Positions 42,126-51,515 of a stretch of 64,000 nucleotides of DNA are shown here, piece after piece (within the stretch, counting starts at the first letter, position 1; each line of letters begins with the position of its first letter). Origin of the DNA: Arthrobacter sp. cf158. GTDB lineage: Bacteria; Actinomycetota; Actinomycetes; Actinomycetales; Micrococcaceae. The stretch spans positions 1 to 64,000 of the forward strand of contig NZ_FNNR01000013.1 of assembly GCF_900106835.1 (NCBI RefSeq), read 5' to 3'. Below the pieces are notes generated by a model. That model did not search any database and was not told the DNA's origin. It worked only from the letters and a program-made list of their open reading frames with translations. The position numbers and the translations under genes are program-made.

Positions 42126-44147
42126 TTACTTGTCCCGGGACTCCGGCTGGGGGTTTCCCACCAACGGAATGGTCCCGGTGTGTGTACCGCCAGGACAGTC
42201 CGAGTCCTGGCATTTCTCAGCGCAGTCGTGCTTGGTGACCAGATCGAACTGAACGCCGCCGTGTTGCTCGACGCCTGTGCGAATGGCCCGTTCCACCACT
42301 GAGGTGGCCAGTCGTTTATGCAATTGCAGGGGATCGCGGCGAAGGTCCTTGACCAAGGCGAAACAGAGCAACAGCATGACGATCACAAAGGGCAGGGCAG
42401 CCACGATTGTCACTCGTTGCAGGCCGGACAAGGCTTCCGAAGGTTTATCGCCGCCGGCAAGCAGCATGACAGCTGCTACTGCGCCGGTGAGGCTTCCCCA
42501 GAAAATGACCACACCTCGACGCGGGTGCTCGGCACCGTTGGAGCTGAGGGATCCCATCACGATGGAGGCTGCGTCGGCACCGGTGACGAAGAAGATCGCC
42601 ACCAGGACCATGGCAAGCACAATGACGGCCGCTGTAGCCCAGCCAGGCATGCCCAGGTTCTTGATCAGGTCGAAGAGGGCGCCATCGAAGTTGATGGAGG
42701 GTGCACCGTCCACCATGGTCACGAGTCCTGGAGTTCCGGCCTTGTCTGCTTCTTGCTGAACGTGGAAGGCGGCTCCGCCGAAGATGCCGAACCAGATGAC
42801 ACTGACCACGCTGGGCACCAGCAGGACGCCGGTGACGAACTGGCGGATGGTGCGGCCACGGCTGATACGGGCGATGAACATTCCTACGAAGGGCGTCCAG
42901 GAGATCCACCAGGCCCAGTAGAAGATGGTCCAGCTGGTCATCCAGCTGCGCAGTGAGTCATCTCCCACGGCTTCGGTCCGTGAGGACATTTCAGCCAAGT
43001 CACGGGCGTAGTCACCCACAGCCGAGGGGATCAGATTGAGGATGAACAGGGTGGGCCCGGCTACGAACACAATGAGGGCCAGGACAACGGCCAACACCAT
43101 GTTGATGTTGGACAGCCACTGGATGCCGCGGCTGATGCCGGAAACAGCTGATGCCACGAAGCAGAAGGTCAGGATCGCTACGATGACCACCAGCACGGGG
43201 GTGCCGATCTCACCCAGCCAGCCGTTGGACGTCATGCCGCTGCCGATCTGGAGGGCGCCGAGGCCCAACGAGGCGGCAGTTCCGAAGAGCGTGGCGAAGA
43301 TGGCCAGGATATTGATGAACTTACCCAGCGGCCCTTCCACCATGCGGATGCCAAAGAGCGAGGTGAAGGCCGCGGAAACCAGCTGCTTGCGGCCCAGGCG
43401 GTAGGTGCCATACGCCATGGCAATGCCCACCACTGCGTACATGGCCCAGGGGTGAAGGGTCCAGTGGAAGATGGAGGTGGCCATGGCCGTCTGGATGGCA
43501 GCGGGGGTGCGGCCGTCCACCGTGCCCGGGGGAGGCGAGATGTAGTGATACAGCGGTTCGGCGACGCCGTAGAACATGAGCCCGATGCCCATGCCCGCGG
43601 CGAACATCATGGCCACCCAGGAGACGGTGCGGAACTCGGGCTTCTCGCCGTCCTTGCCCAGCGGGATGTTGCCGAACTTGCCAAGGGCAAGCCACAGAAC
43701 AAAGACCACGAACAATGAGGCGAGGACCATGAACAGCCAGCCTGTGTATTCCATGACCCAGTTCAGGGCGCCCTTGGACGTTTCAGAAAGGCTGTCCCTT
43801 CCGACGAAGCCCCAGACCACAAAGGCGACGGCGATGGCGCCTGTGATCCCGAAGGTAACTTTGTCCAGGGTAAGTTTGCGGTTCCGGCGGGCCGAAACGG
43901 CCTGCTCGGTCTTGGCGTGGCGCAACTCTTCCATGATCTCTGCATATTCTTCAGAATCGGGAAGGGTCTCGGCGCCTCCATCCTCAGCGTTGAGGGCTGC
44001 CAGATTGACTTCGTCGGGGGAGACGCTGATGACTTCTTCAGACGTTTCCCTGCGGGCGGGGCTGGCTGCAGCCGGGGAATCTGCCACGTGATCGTTGGCA
44101 GGTAACTCCTCAGGTGTCAGCGGTTTTGTTTCACTGTTTATAGCCAT
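42126..44147 (-). CDS. BCCT-family glycine betaine/choline transporter
   Basis: The 673-residue protein has the 12-helix BCCT core (about 95-600) with the substrate-site signature WAWWISWTPFVGMFIARISRGRTIR near 416-440 and GMGIGLMFYGVAEP near 185. An acidic N-terminal extension of about 90 residues and a C-terminal tail with three Cys (DCAEKCQDSDC) are unusual. The family takes up betaine, choline or carnitine by sodium symport. ATG 44147 has AAAGGA upstream. It lies at the 3' end of the betaine degradation cluster and probably imports its substrate. Confidence 0.92.
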   Translation of the reverse strand: MAINSETKPLTPEELPANDHVADSPAAASPARRETSEEVISVSPDEVNLAALNAEDGGAETLPDSEEYAEIMEELRHAKTEQAVSARRNRKLTLDKVTFGITGAIAVAFVVWGFVGRDSLSETSKGALNWVMEYTGWLFMVLASLFVVFVLWLALGKFGNIPLGKDGEKPEFRTVSWVAMMFAAGMGIGLMFYGVAEPLYHYISPPPGTVDGRTPAAIQTAMATSIFHWTLHPWAMYAVVGIAMAYGTYRLGRKQLVSAAFTSLFGIRMVEGPLGKFINILAIFATLFGTAASLGLGALQIGSGMTSNGWLGEIGTPVLVVIVAILTFCFVASAVSGISRGIQWLSNINMVLAVVLALIVFVAGPTLFILNLIPSAVGDYARDLAEMSSRTEAVGDDSLRSWMTSWTIFYWAWWISWTPFVGMFIARISRGRTIRQFVTGVLLVPSVVSVIWFGIFGGAAFHVQQEADKAGTPGLVTMVDGAPSINFDGALFDLIKNLGMPGWATAAVIVLAMVLVAIFFVTGADAASIVMGSLSSNGAEHPRRGVVIFWGSLTGAVAAVMLLAGGDKPSEALSGLQRVTIVAALPFVIVMLLLCFALVKDLRRDPLQLHKRLATSVVERAIRTGVEQHGGVQFDLVTKHDCAEKCQDSDCPGGTHTGTIPLVGNPQPESRDK

Positions 44148-44607
44148 GAGCGGGTCCTTTGCTCGGCGTGTCATGAGCCTGCATTTCTACGAGGCTTTGG
44201 TGAATGGATTGGGTGGGAAGGTTGGGTCTTCCTCCGATCCGATGGTCATGGCGGGCCGTGGTGCCTCCCCGAGTACGCGGTCACGGAACGGGCAGGCGAT
44301 AGCGATGATGTACCTCTTCTGGTTCGTTGGACGGGGGCGGTTGGATCGACGGTCCATGCTCTCAAGGCGTGTTCCGCAGGAATCAACAACATCCGCGCTA
44401 TGCAACAGAGTGCTCTCCGTCACACCCAAAGTCAAGGGATTTGCGCTCTTTAACAGCAGATTGATATATCAATTGGCTGGAAGAGAAATGTTGCGTATCA
44501 TGGCGTACGTTGCGAATGGCGCATCAATTTGGCTGCCTAGAGGCAGCGAGGTCACACTGGCGAGTGTCGCCCGGCAAGTGATGAGGTATGGCTGACGCGC
44601 GGTGACG
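44148..44607. other. Upstream region of the BCCT gene
   Basis: These 460 bases hold no credible gene on either strand. They contain the palindromic GntR-type site at 44460-44473 and, just beyond it, a direct repeat GTTGCGTATCATGGCG / GTTGCGAATGGCG (about 44490-44522), which could be a site for the adjacent IclR regulator. Confidence 0.5.
44460..44473. promoter_or_regulatory. GntR-type operator before the BCCT gene
   Basis: ATTGATATATCAAT is a 14-bp perfect palindrome. Its core TGATATATCA matches the TGATATATTA sites beside purU (55641) and before pdxS (56458), suggesting control by the GntR protein encoded at 55725. Confidence 0.7.
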
Positions 44608-45414
44608 CTACCGGCGCCTGTAGCCCATCCTCGCACTGATGGTCAGGCCGGCCTCGCGGAGGCCGTCGATGAGTTTTGGCTGGTCCTCGGGCGCAAAGCG
44701 GAACGCGGGGCCGGAAATACTCACGGCGGCAATGACGCTTCCCTCGTGGTTGAAGATGGGCACGGCAACGGCGGTGAGCCCGATTTCAAACTCTTCGTGG
44801 ACTGTGGCGTACCCGTTGCGGGCAACGTCCAACAACTGCTTTTCCAATTCTCCGCGGTTGGTCACGGTCCGTGGCGTTCGCGCGGGCAGGCCCACTGCCT
44901 TGAAGACCTGGCTTCTTTCGTCAGCGGTCAGTGCTGCAAGAAGAACCTTGCCGCTGGAGGTTGCATGCAGCGGCGTCAGGCTACCCACCCAGTCGTAAGT
45001 GGCCAGTGTTGAAGGTCCCATGGCCTGGTCCACGTTGACTGCATAGTTGGACCGCAGCACGGCAAGGTTCACTGTTTCCTTGTACTCGGCGGCCAGCGCC
45101 TCCAGGACTTCCCGTGCCTCATGGACAACGCTCAACCTGCCGGGGATGGATGAGGCCAAGCGGAGGATCCCAAAGCCCAGCTGGTACTTGCCCCGTTCAC
45201 TGTTCTGCCGGACCAGTTCACGGTTGACCAAGGATCCCACCAACCGGGACACGGTGGATTTGTGGACGCCCATCTCCTCGGCGATGTCGCTCACGCCGGC
45301 ATCGCCTTCCCGGGCCAGGATTTCCAGGATCTGGAGGGCACGGTCCACTGACTGGACGCCTCCGCCTTGGGCGTCTGCGTCCTTGTCGATGTCGGGGTTG
45401 TTGCGTGCGGCCAT
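44608..45414 (-). CDS. IclR-family transcriptional regulator (betaine cluster)
   Basis: The 268-residue protein has the winged HTH at about 20-80 (VSDIAEEMGVHKSTVSRLVGSL) and the IclR effector domain (about 95-265) with LHATSSGKVLLAAL and ISGPAFRFAPED. It lies between moeA and the BCCT gene, all on the minus strand. It probably senses betaine or a demethylation product and controls nearby genes. ATG 45414 gives the family-typical start; a longer frame to 45492 is less likely. Confidence 0.9.
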   Translation of the reverse strand: MAARNNPDIDKDADAQGGGVQSVDRALQILEILAREGDAGVSDIAEEMGVHKSTVSRLVGSLVNRELVRQNSERGKYQLGFGILRLASSIPGRLSVVHEAREVLEALAAEYKETVNLAVLRSNYAVNVDQAMGPSTLATYDWVGSLTPLHATSSGKVLLAALTADERSQVFKAVGLPARTPRTVTNRGELEKQLLDVARNGYATVHEEFEIGLTAVAVPIFNHEGSVIAAVSISGPAFRFAPEDQPKLIDGLREAGLTISARMGYRRR

Positions 45415-45543
45415 GGTGCCTCGTGTCCGTTGTCCAGGCAGGCGGCCCCGGGCTGGTAGCCCTGCCCGGCCTGCACCTTCGTCTTTCCACATCCTAGACG
45501 GAGTTTTGCACGGACCCTTTCACACCATGGGAAACCACCTGAT

Positions 45544-46770
45544 TCAGGCGCTGATGGCGGCTCCTCCTGCTGTCCACGGCAGCGGCAGCACAGCCACAGA
45601 CGCGCCGGCTGCTACACCTTCCGGGGGAACAGCCATGTACCCGTCTGCCCCGGCAAGACCCCGCATCATCCCCGGACCCGTGCGGGTGGCAGGGAGGGCC
45701 AGGTGGTGGATGACCACGCAGGGCACAAGCCGTGTGCGGCCTGGGTCCGGATCAATGTCCGCCCCGCAGGTCATCATGCCGGCTTTCCGGAGCGGCCGGT
45801 TTCCCAATGCCGTCAGCAGTGGTTCGCCCAGGGTCATGAGGGCCATCATGGCGGCCAGTGGATTTCCCGGCAGTCCGATGATGAAGTGTCCGTCCGGGAG
45901 TTCGGCCAGGACAGCGGGGTGGCCCGGACGCATGGCGATCCCGTCCACCAGGAGCCGGCCGCCGAGTGCGGCAACGGCGTCGCGGAAGTGGTCGGTCCCG
46001 GATTTACCTGTCCCACCAGTGGTGATGGTGACGTCGGGGCGTTGGCCGTGATCGACATGTGTGAGCGCGGACAGCCACTCAGTGTATGAATCGCCAATCC
46101 GGAGCTGGCCGGCGGGTTCGCCGCCCAATTGCGAAATGACGGCGTCCAATTGCGGCCCGAACGCGTCGCGGACCTTTCCCGCCGCAGGCTCGCCGGAGGT
46201 CACCACTTCCGATCCGGTCAGTACGACGCCGACACGTGGCTTGCGCTGTACCAGCAGGTGGTCGTGCCCCGCCACGGCGGCGAGCGCAATATGGGCAGGA
46301 TTGAGGACCGTTCCGGCGGGAACCAGCAGTTCGCCGGCGGATGCTTCCTCTCCGGCGGGGCGGATATGCCGGCCAGGGGACAACTCGCCGGGCCTTGAAT
46401 CGGGCCCAAGCGAAAGATACCCGTCCCCGGAGACGAACCCACTTTCCTTGCGCAGGACTGCCGTGGCGCCACGTGGGACGAGCCCTCCGGTGGCGATCAC
46501 GCTCGCTTGACCCGCAGCGAGCGGCATGCCGGATGCCGCCAGGATCCAGGGTCCGGTGCTGTTGCCAGTACCGTTAACAGCCCAGCCGTCCATGGCTGAG
46601 GATGCGTAATGCGGCAGGTCCTGATGGGCGGTGACCGGGCCGGTCAAGGTGCGCCCGATCGCGTCGCGGAGGCTAACCGACAAGGACGGGAGCGGCGTGG
46701 CACAGCGGTAAGCCAATTGCCGCGCATCGGCCCAGGTGAGAGCCTCGGTGCACGTTGCTTGTGCAAGCAT
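45544..46770 (-). CDS. moeA: Molybdopterin molybdenumtransferase
   Basis: The 408-residue protein has the MoeA domain order: an N-terminal region with AMDGWAV near 60, a MoCF-binding domain with VLTGSEVV near 185 and TTGGTGKSGTDHF near 254, LPGNPLAAM near 305, and a C-terminal beta-barrel. MoeA inserts molybdenum into adenylylated molybdopterin. Its place next to a molybdoenzyme of the formate dehydrogenase family (YdeP-like) suggests it supports that enzyme when betaine-derived formate is oxidised. Confidence 0.9.
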   Translation of the reverse strand: MLAQATCTEALTWADARQLAYRCATPLPSLSVSLRDAIGRTLTGPVTAHQDLPHYASSAMDGWAVNGTGNSTGPWILAASGMPLAAGQASVIATGGLVPRGATAVLRKESGFVSGDGYLSLGPDSRPGELSPGRHIRPAGEEASAGELLVPAGTVLNPAHIALAAVAGHDHLLVQRKPRVGVVLTGSEVVTSGEPAAGKVRDAFGPQLDAVISQLGGEPAGQLRIGDSYTEWLSALTHVDHGQRPDVTITTGGTGKSGTDHFRDAVAALGGRLLVDGIAMRPGHPAVLAELPDGHFIIGLPGNPLAAMMALMTLGEPLLTALGNRPLRKAGMMTCGADIDPDPGRTRLVPCVVIHHLALPATRTGPGMMRGLAGADGYMAVPPEGVAAGASVAVLPLPWTAGGAAISA

Positions 46771-46803
46771 TGATGCCCGCTTCCTGAAGTGAGGTGTGAT
46801 GCA

Positions 46804-46858
46804 GATACCGGGAACTGCACGGCCTTCCCGTAATTCTTGCCGCGCAGTCCCCGGTATC
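46804..46858 (-). terminator. Long hairpin downstream of fdhA
   Basis: The arms 46804-46823 and 46839-46858 pair over 20 positions with a 15-base loop. The two A-C mismatches on the plus strand become G-U pairs in the minus-strand RNA, so the stem is continuous only for the fdhA transcript. No U-tract follows. It is likely a terminator or mRNA-stabilising 3' structure. Confidence 0.7.
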
Positions 46859-46874
46859 AGTTATGTGTAATGAA

Positions 46875-48092
46875 CTAGGCCTTCACGTAGCCGTTGGGGT
46901 TCAGTACGAACTTTGTTGCGGCGCCGGCGTCGAATTCGGCGTAGCCGCGCGGAGCGTCCTCGAGGGGGATGGCCTTGGCGTTGACGGCCTTGGCGATCTG
47001 TACCTTGTCGTGGAGTATGGCCATCATTAGCTGACGGTTGTACTTCATCACAGGGCACTGCCCCGTGGTGAAGGACAGGGACTTGGCCCAACCGGTGCCG
47101 AGGGACAGCGAGAGGGAGCCGTGCTTGGCTGCCTCGTCGATTCCACCCGGATCGCCGGTGACGTAGAGACCCGGGATGCCCAGGGACCCGCCGGCGGCAG
47201 TGATGTCCATGAGGGAGTTCAGCACGGTGGCAGGTGCTTCGTGGGAGGCATCCTTGCCATGACCGCGGGCTTCGAAGCCAACAGCGTCCACGCCGCAATC
47301 CACTTCCGGAACCCCCAGGATCTGTGCGATCTGCTCCTTGGGATCACCGTTGGACACGTTGACGGTTTCGCAGCCGAAGGAACGCGCCTGCGCCAGCCGG
47401 TCCTCGTTCATGTCGCCCACAATCACGACGGCGGCGCCAAGCAGCTGTGCGCCCACGGCGGCAGCGAGACCCACGGGCCCGGCACCTGCGACGTAAACCG
47501 TGGAGCCCACGCCCACGCCGGCAGTGACGGCGCCGTGGAAACCGGTGGGGAAAATGTCCGAGAGCATGGTCAAGTCCATGATCTTTTCCAGTGCCTGATC
47601 GCGGTCCGGGAAGCGCAGCAGGTTCCAGTCGGCATAGGGGACCAGCACGAACTCGGCCTGGCCGCCCACCCAGCCTCCCATGTCAACGTAACCGTAGGCG
47701 CTGCCGGGGCGGTCAGGGTTGACGTTGAGGCAAATGCCCGTCTTCTGCTCTTTACAGTTCCGGCAGCGGCCACAGGAGATGTTGAAGGGGACCGAGACAA
47801 TGTCACCTACCTTGATGAACTCGACGTCGGGTCCCACCTCCACCACTTCGCCAGTGATTTCGTGGCCGAGGACCAGGTCCTTCGGAGCTGTGGTGCGGCC
47901 GCGGACCATGTGCTGGTCCGAACCGCAGATGTTGGTGGTCACTGTGCGGAGGATCGCGCCATGCGGCACCTTCCGTCCGACATTGGCAGGGTTGACGCCC
48001 GGTCCGTCTTTGAGCTCAAACGTTGGGTAGTCAGTGTCGATGATCTCAACGACACCGGGTTCCTTGTAGGCGACTGCTCTGTTTCCTGACAT
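46875..48092 (-). CDS. fdhA: Glutathione-independent formaldehyde dehydrogenase
   Basis: The 405-residue zinc-dependent dehydrogenase has the catalytic zinc Cys in NICGSDQHM near residue 53, the structural zinc cluster CGRCRNC (about 95-105), GHEITGEVVEVG near 74 and the NAD loop GAGPVGLAAA near 177. The long form with YGYVDMGGWVGGQAE is diagnostic of Pseudomonas-type FdhA. It oxidises formaldehyde, which betaine demethylation releases, to formate. ATG 48092 has GGGAG five bases upstream. Confidence 0.93.
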   Translation of the reverse strand: MSGNRAVAYKEPGVVEIIDTDYPTFELKDGPGVNPANVGRKVPHGAILRTVTTNICGSDQHMVRGRTTAPKDLVLGHEITGEVVEVGPDVEFIKVGDIVSVPFNISCGRCRNCKEQKTGICLNVNPDRPGSAYGYVDMGGWVGGQAEFVLVPYADWNLLRFPDRDQALEKIMDLTMLSDIFPTGFHGAVTAGVGVGSTVYVAGAGPVGLAAAVGAQLLGAAVVIVGDMNEDRLAQARSFGCETVNVSNGDPKEQIAQILGVPEVDCGVDAVGFEARGHGKDASHEAPATVLNSLMDITAAGGSLGIPGLYVTGDPGGIDEAAKHGSLSLSLGTGWAKSLSFTTGQCPVMKYNRQLMMAILHDKVQIAKAVNAKAIPLEDAPRGYAEFDAGAATKFVLNPNGYVKA

Positions 48093-48147
48093 GGTCACTC
48101 CCTATTCTTTGGCTGTTACTGAAAATGCTGCCCAATGATCCGAAAGC

Positions 48148-48196
48148 GGTGCTTCGATGAGGAAATACCTCCCCAGGTTTCAGGCACCGAAGCACC
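48148..48196. other. Stem-loop between the YdeP-like gene and fdhA
   Basis: GGTGCTTCG (48148-48156) and CGAAGCACC (48188-48196) form a 9-bp perfect stem around a 31-base loop that can pair internally (AGG with CCT). It could end the YdeP transcript or act in the fdhA leader. Confidence 0.45.
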
Positions 48197-48210
48197 AATT
48201 ACGGCCCACT

Positions 48211-48256
48211 GGACGGGTAAAAAACTGACGGGTAAATAACTGACGGGTGGAAAAAC
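48211..48256. repeat. Triple 15-bp tandem repeat
   Basis: Three adjacent units read GGACGGGTAAAAAAC, TGACGGGTAAATAAC and TGACGGGTGGAAAAAC. They lie 119 bases upstream of the fdhA start and 27 bases beyond the YdeP-like stop. They may be binding sites for a regulator of fdhA or a slippage product. Confidence 0.75.
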
Positions 48257-48283
48257 GGGACAAATGGAATTCTGTTGTTTGGC

Positions 48284-50602
48284 CTAGGCTTTCTCCAGCC
48301 GGATGATCACCGACTTCGAGGTAGGCGTTCCACTGGTATCGGCCACGGAGTCCAACGGCACCAGGACGTTGGTTTCCGGGTAGTACGCGGCGGCGCACCC
48401 CTTGGGCGTCGAGTACGAGACGATGCGGAAGTCCTCAGCCTTGCGATCAACGCCGTGGAACTCGGAAATCAGGTGGACCATGTCGCCGTCGGAAAATCCC
48501 AGCTCGGTGATGTCGTCAGCGTTGATGAGCACCACGCGCCGGCCACCATGGATGCCGCGGTAGCGGTCGTCTTTGCCGTAGATGGTGGTGTTGTACTGGT
48601 CATGTGAGCGCAGGGTTTGCAGGACCAAGCGGCCCGGCGGGATCTTGATGAATTCCAGTTCGTTGCCCGTGAAGTGTGCTTTCCCGGAGGCGGTGTGGAA
48701 CTTCCTGGCGTCGCGCGGCGGGTGGGGCAGCACAAAGCCGCCCGGATGCTGGATGCGTGCTTCAAAGTCCTCAAAACCATCGAAGACGGCCTCAATATGC
48801 TTCCGGATCAGGGTGTAGTCGTCCCTCATGGCCAGCCAGGCAGCCTGGGGCGTGTTGGGCAGGCGGCTGTGGCCATCGGTGAACAGGCGGTGTGCAAGGT
48901 TGCAGACGATCGCCACTTCGGAGTGGAGGTGTTCGCTTGCGGGTTTGAGGCGTCCCCGTGATGCGTGGACGGCGCTCATGGAGTCTTCCACGGTGACCCG
49001 CTGATCGCCTGTGCGCTGGGTGTCCTTCTCGGTGCGTCCGAGGGTGGGCAGGATCAGCGCCCGGCGACCCGTGGACAGGTGAGAGTGGTTCAGTTTGGTG
49101 GAGATCTGGACGCTCAACCGGGTGTTGGCCAGGGCCAGTTCGGTCACGTCGGAGTCAGGAGCGGCCCGGACGAAGTTGCCGCCCATGCCCATGAAGAAAC
49201 GGACTTTCCCGTCCCGCATGGCGCGGATGGCCGCCACGGTGTCAAAGCCGTGCTCACGGGGAGAGCGGAACTCGAATTCCTGGTCCAACCGGTCATGGAA
49301 CGTCTCCGGCATCTTTTCGAAGATGCCCATGGTGCGGTCGCCCTGGACATTGGAGTGACCGCGCACAGGGCAGACGCCGGCGCCGGGCTTGCCGATGTTG
49401 CCTTGTAGCAGCAGAACATTGACCACATCGCGGAGGGTGGGTACGGAATGCTTGTGCTGGGTCAGTCCCATGGCCCAGCACACGATGGTGGCACTGGAGG
49501 CGAGCAGACGCTCACCCGTCGAGTGGAGCTGCTCCAGGGTCAGGCCGGTTGCCTCCACGATGTCATCCCACTCCACCTTCTCCAGGTAGCGCAGGTAGTC
49601 ATCAATACCTACCGTGTGGTTGTTGATGAAGTCATGGTCCAAGACAGTTTTCAGGCCTGGCGTGTTCCGGCCATCAGCTTCGGCCTCAAGAAGGTACTTG
49701 CCCAGGCCTTGGAAGAGAGCCTGGTCCCCGCCGGCACGGATCTGCAGGAAGTCGTCCGTCAGTTGGGTCCCCTGGATCATGCCCGCCACATGCTGTGGGT
49801 TTTCAAAGTGCAGGAGCCCGGCTTCAGGAAGAGGATTGACGGACACGATGATCGCGCCGTTCTTCTTCGCCTTTTCCAAGGCGCTGAGCATGCGCGGGTG
49901 GTTGGTGCCGGGGTTCTGGCCGGCCACGAAAATCAGCGATGCCGTTTCCAGGTCGGTCAGGCTAACGGACCCTTTGCCGATGCCGATGCTTTCCACCAGG
50001 GCTGAGCCGGAGGACTCGTGGCACATGTTGGAACAGTCCGGGAGGTTGTTGGTACCCAGGCCGCGAACCAACAGCTGGTAGACGAACGCTGCTTCATTGG
50101 AGGTCCGGCCGGAAGTGTAGAAAACTGCTTGATCGGGGTTTTCCAGGCCCCGCAGTTCCTCGGCCATAAGGTCATAGGCCTCGTCCCAGTCAATAGCCCT
50201 GTAGTGGGAAGCGCCTTCGTCCAGGAACATCGGGTGGGTGAGCCGGCCTTGCTGGCCGAGCCAGAAGTCATCGCGGGTTTTGAGCTCGTCAATGGAATGC
50301 TGGGCGAAGAATTCCGGCGTGACGCGGCGGCGGGTAGCCTCCTCGGCCACTGCCTTGGCGCCGTTCTCGCAGAACTCTGCCGCGTTGCGCTTTTCATGCT
50401 CGGGCCAGGCGCATCCCATGCAGTCGAACCCGTCCAGCTGATTCACGGCCAAAAGGGTTTGGACGCTTCGCAGCGGTCCCATCTGTTCCAGCGAAATTTT
50501 CAGGGCGTTGGCAACAGCGGGGATGCCTACGGCCTTGGTTTTGGGTTTGGTGACGGTCAGCTTTGACTCGTCAATGTTCTCGCGTGGAGCTTTGGAATGC
50601 AT
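48284..50602 (-). CDS. FdhF/YdeP-family molybdopterin oxidoreductase
   Basis: The 772-residue protein belongs to the formate-dehydrogenase-alpha-like YdeP group. An N-terminal Cys cluster (CMGCAWPE, then FCENG) begins at about residue 39. The molybdenum ligand position is Cys in DCSNMCHESSG (near 195), where FdhF has selenocysteine. A C-terminal molydopterin dinucleotide-binding domain ends the protein. No small subunit or electron-transfer partner is encoded next to it. In this cluster it most likely oxidises formate produced by FdhA and PurU. ATG 50602 lies ten bases past the folD stop. Confidence 0.85.
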   Translation of the reverse strand: MHSKAPRENIDESKLTVTKPKTKAVGIPAVANALKISLEQMGPLRSVQTLLAVNQLDGFDCMGCAWPEHEKRNAAEFCENGAKAVAEEATRRRVTPEFFAQHSIDELKTRDDFWLGQQGRLTHPMFLDEGASHYRAIDWDEAYDLMAEELRGLENPDQAVFYTSGRTSNEAAFVYQLLVRGLGTNNLPDCSNMCHESSGSALVESIGIGKGSVSLTDLETASLIFVAGQNPGTNHPRMLSALEKAKKNGAIIVSVNPLPEAGLLHFENPQHVAGMIQGTQLTDDFLQIRAGGDQALFQGLGKYLLEAEADGRNTPGLKTVLDHDFINNHTVGIDDYLRYLEKVEWDDIVEATGLTLEQLHSTGERLLASSATIVCWAMGLTQHKHSVPTLRDVVNVLLLQGNIGKPGAGVCPVRGHSNVQGDRTMGIFEKMPETFHDRLDQEFEFRSPREHGFDTVAAIRAMRDGKVRFFMGMGGNFVRAAPDSDVTELALANTRLSVQISTKLNHSHLSTGRRALILPTLGRTEKDTQRTGDQRVTVEDSMSAVHASRGRLKPASEHLHSEVAIVCNLAHRLFTDGHSRLPNTPQAAWLAMRDDYTLIRKHIEAVFDGFEDFEARIQHPGGFVLPHPPRDARKFHTASGKAHFTGNELEFIKIPPGRLVLQTLRSHDQYNTTIYGKDDRYRGIHGGRRVVLINADDITELGFSDGDMVHLISEFHGVDRKAEDFRIVSYSTPKGCAAAYYPETNVLVPLDSVADTSGTPTSKSVIIRLEKA

Positions 50603-50612
50603 GGGAACCCCT

Positions 50613-51515
50613 TCAGATCCGGGACGTGGAAGCTGTGATCAGCGTGGTTCGGGATTGCTGCCGGGCGGCTTCCACGGTGTGCAGCAGCAGGAGCGCAGTG
50701 GTGACTGATCCTACGCCTCCCGGGACAGGACTCAACCCGGCCGCAACGCCCGTGACGCTGGCGTCGTCAACGTCCCCCACCAAGGTGCCGTCGGGCAGCA
50801 CGTTCGTTCCGACGTCGATCACTACCGCCTCCGGTGAGACGTGGCTGCCTTTCAGCAGCCCGGTCCGCCCGGCTGCGACAACCACGACGTCGGCCGGCCG
50901 GGTGTAGCGTTCCAGCCGTCCGGATTTGGAATGGCAGACAGTAACAGTGGCATCCCTCGCGAGGAGCAGCAGGGACAGCGGCTTGCCCACCACAGCGGAA
51001 CGCCCGACGACGGCCACGTTGCGTCCTGCGACCGGGACCTGGAAGTGGTCCAACAGTTCCACCACAGCCTGCGCAGTGGCGGGGGCGAAGGCGGGCTGCC
51101 CCACAGCCAAGCGGCCCAGGCTGAGGGGATTTGCGCCGTCGATGTCCTTTTCCGGAGCGATGAGGCCCACCAACCTGTCAGCGGCAACGGCGGCGGGCAG
51201 GGGAGTCTGGAGGATGATGCCGTGGACGGATGGCTCCGCACTGAGGTCTTCCAGGACATTGGCCAGCACTTGTTCGGTGGCGTCGTGGCCAAGATCGATG
51301 ATCCTGCAGCCGATGCCTGCGCGCCCGGCGGCACGCTCAATGGACCGGACATACCAGTGAGTGGATTCATCGTCCGTTGCCACAACAACAGCCAGGACCG
51401 GCCGGACGCCCTCATCATCCAAGAGAGCCGTTTCCTCGTGGGCGCGCTGCTGGATGATGGCAGCGAGCGGCTTGCCGGAAAGGACTTCGGTGTTCACGCG
51501 CACTGCAGCGGTCAT
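50613..51515 (-). CDS. folD: FolD-like methylenetetrahydrofolate dehydrogenase, catalytic Lys replaced
   Basis: The 300-residue protein has the FolD fold: ILQTPLPA near 99, KDIDGANPLSLGRL near 127 with the folate-site Asp, and the NADP loop VVGRSAVVGKPLS near 170. In the usual YVxxKxKA motif this protein reads YVRSIERA, so the catalytic Lys (K54 in Escherichia coli) is Ile 59. The PCTP loop is also changed (PATA). In studied enzymes that Lys is needed for cyclohydrolase activity. Its ATG overlaps the fchA stop. It should oxidise methylene-THF made by dimethylglycine oxidase, while FchA may supply the cyclohydrolase step. Confidence 0.88.
   Translation of the reverse strand: MTAAVRVNTEVLSGKPLAAIIQQRAHEETALLDDEGVRPVLAVVVATDDESTHWYVRSIERAAGRAGIGCRIIDLGHDATEQVLANVLEDLSAEPSVHGIILQTPLPAAVAADRLVGLIAPEKDIDGANPLSLGRLAVGQPAFAPATAQAVVELLDHFQVPVAGRNVAVVGRSAVVGKPLSLLLLARDATVTVCHSKSGRLERYTRPADVVVVAAGRTGLLKGSHVSPEAVVIDVGTNVLPDGTLVGDVDDASVTGVAAGLSPVPGGVGSVTTALLLLHTVEAARQQSRTTLITASTSRI

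Noticed and set aside
47121..48089. 322-codon frame on the plus strand opposite fdhA
   Set aside because: Antisense shadow of fdhA; composition and lack of motifs argue against a real gene.
48211..48256. Possible CRISPR-like array
   Set aside because: Units are only 15 bp and directly adjacent without spacers, and no cas gene is present.
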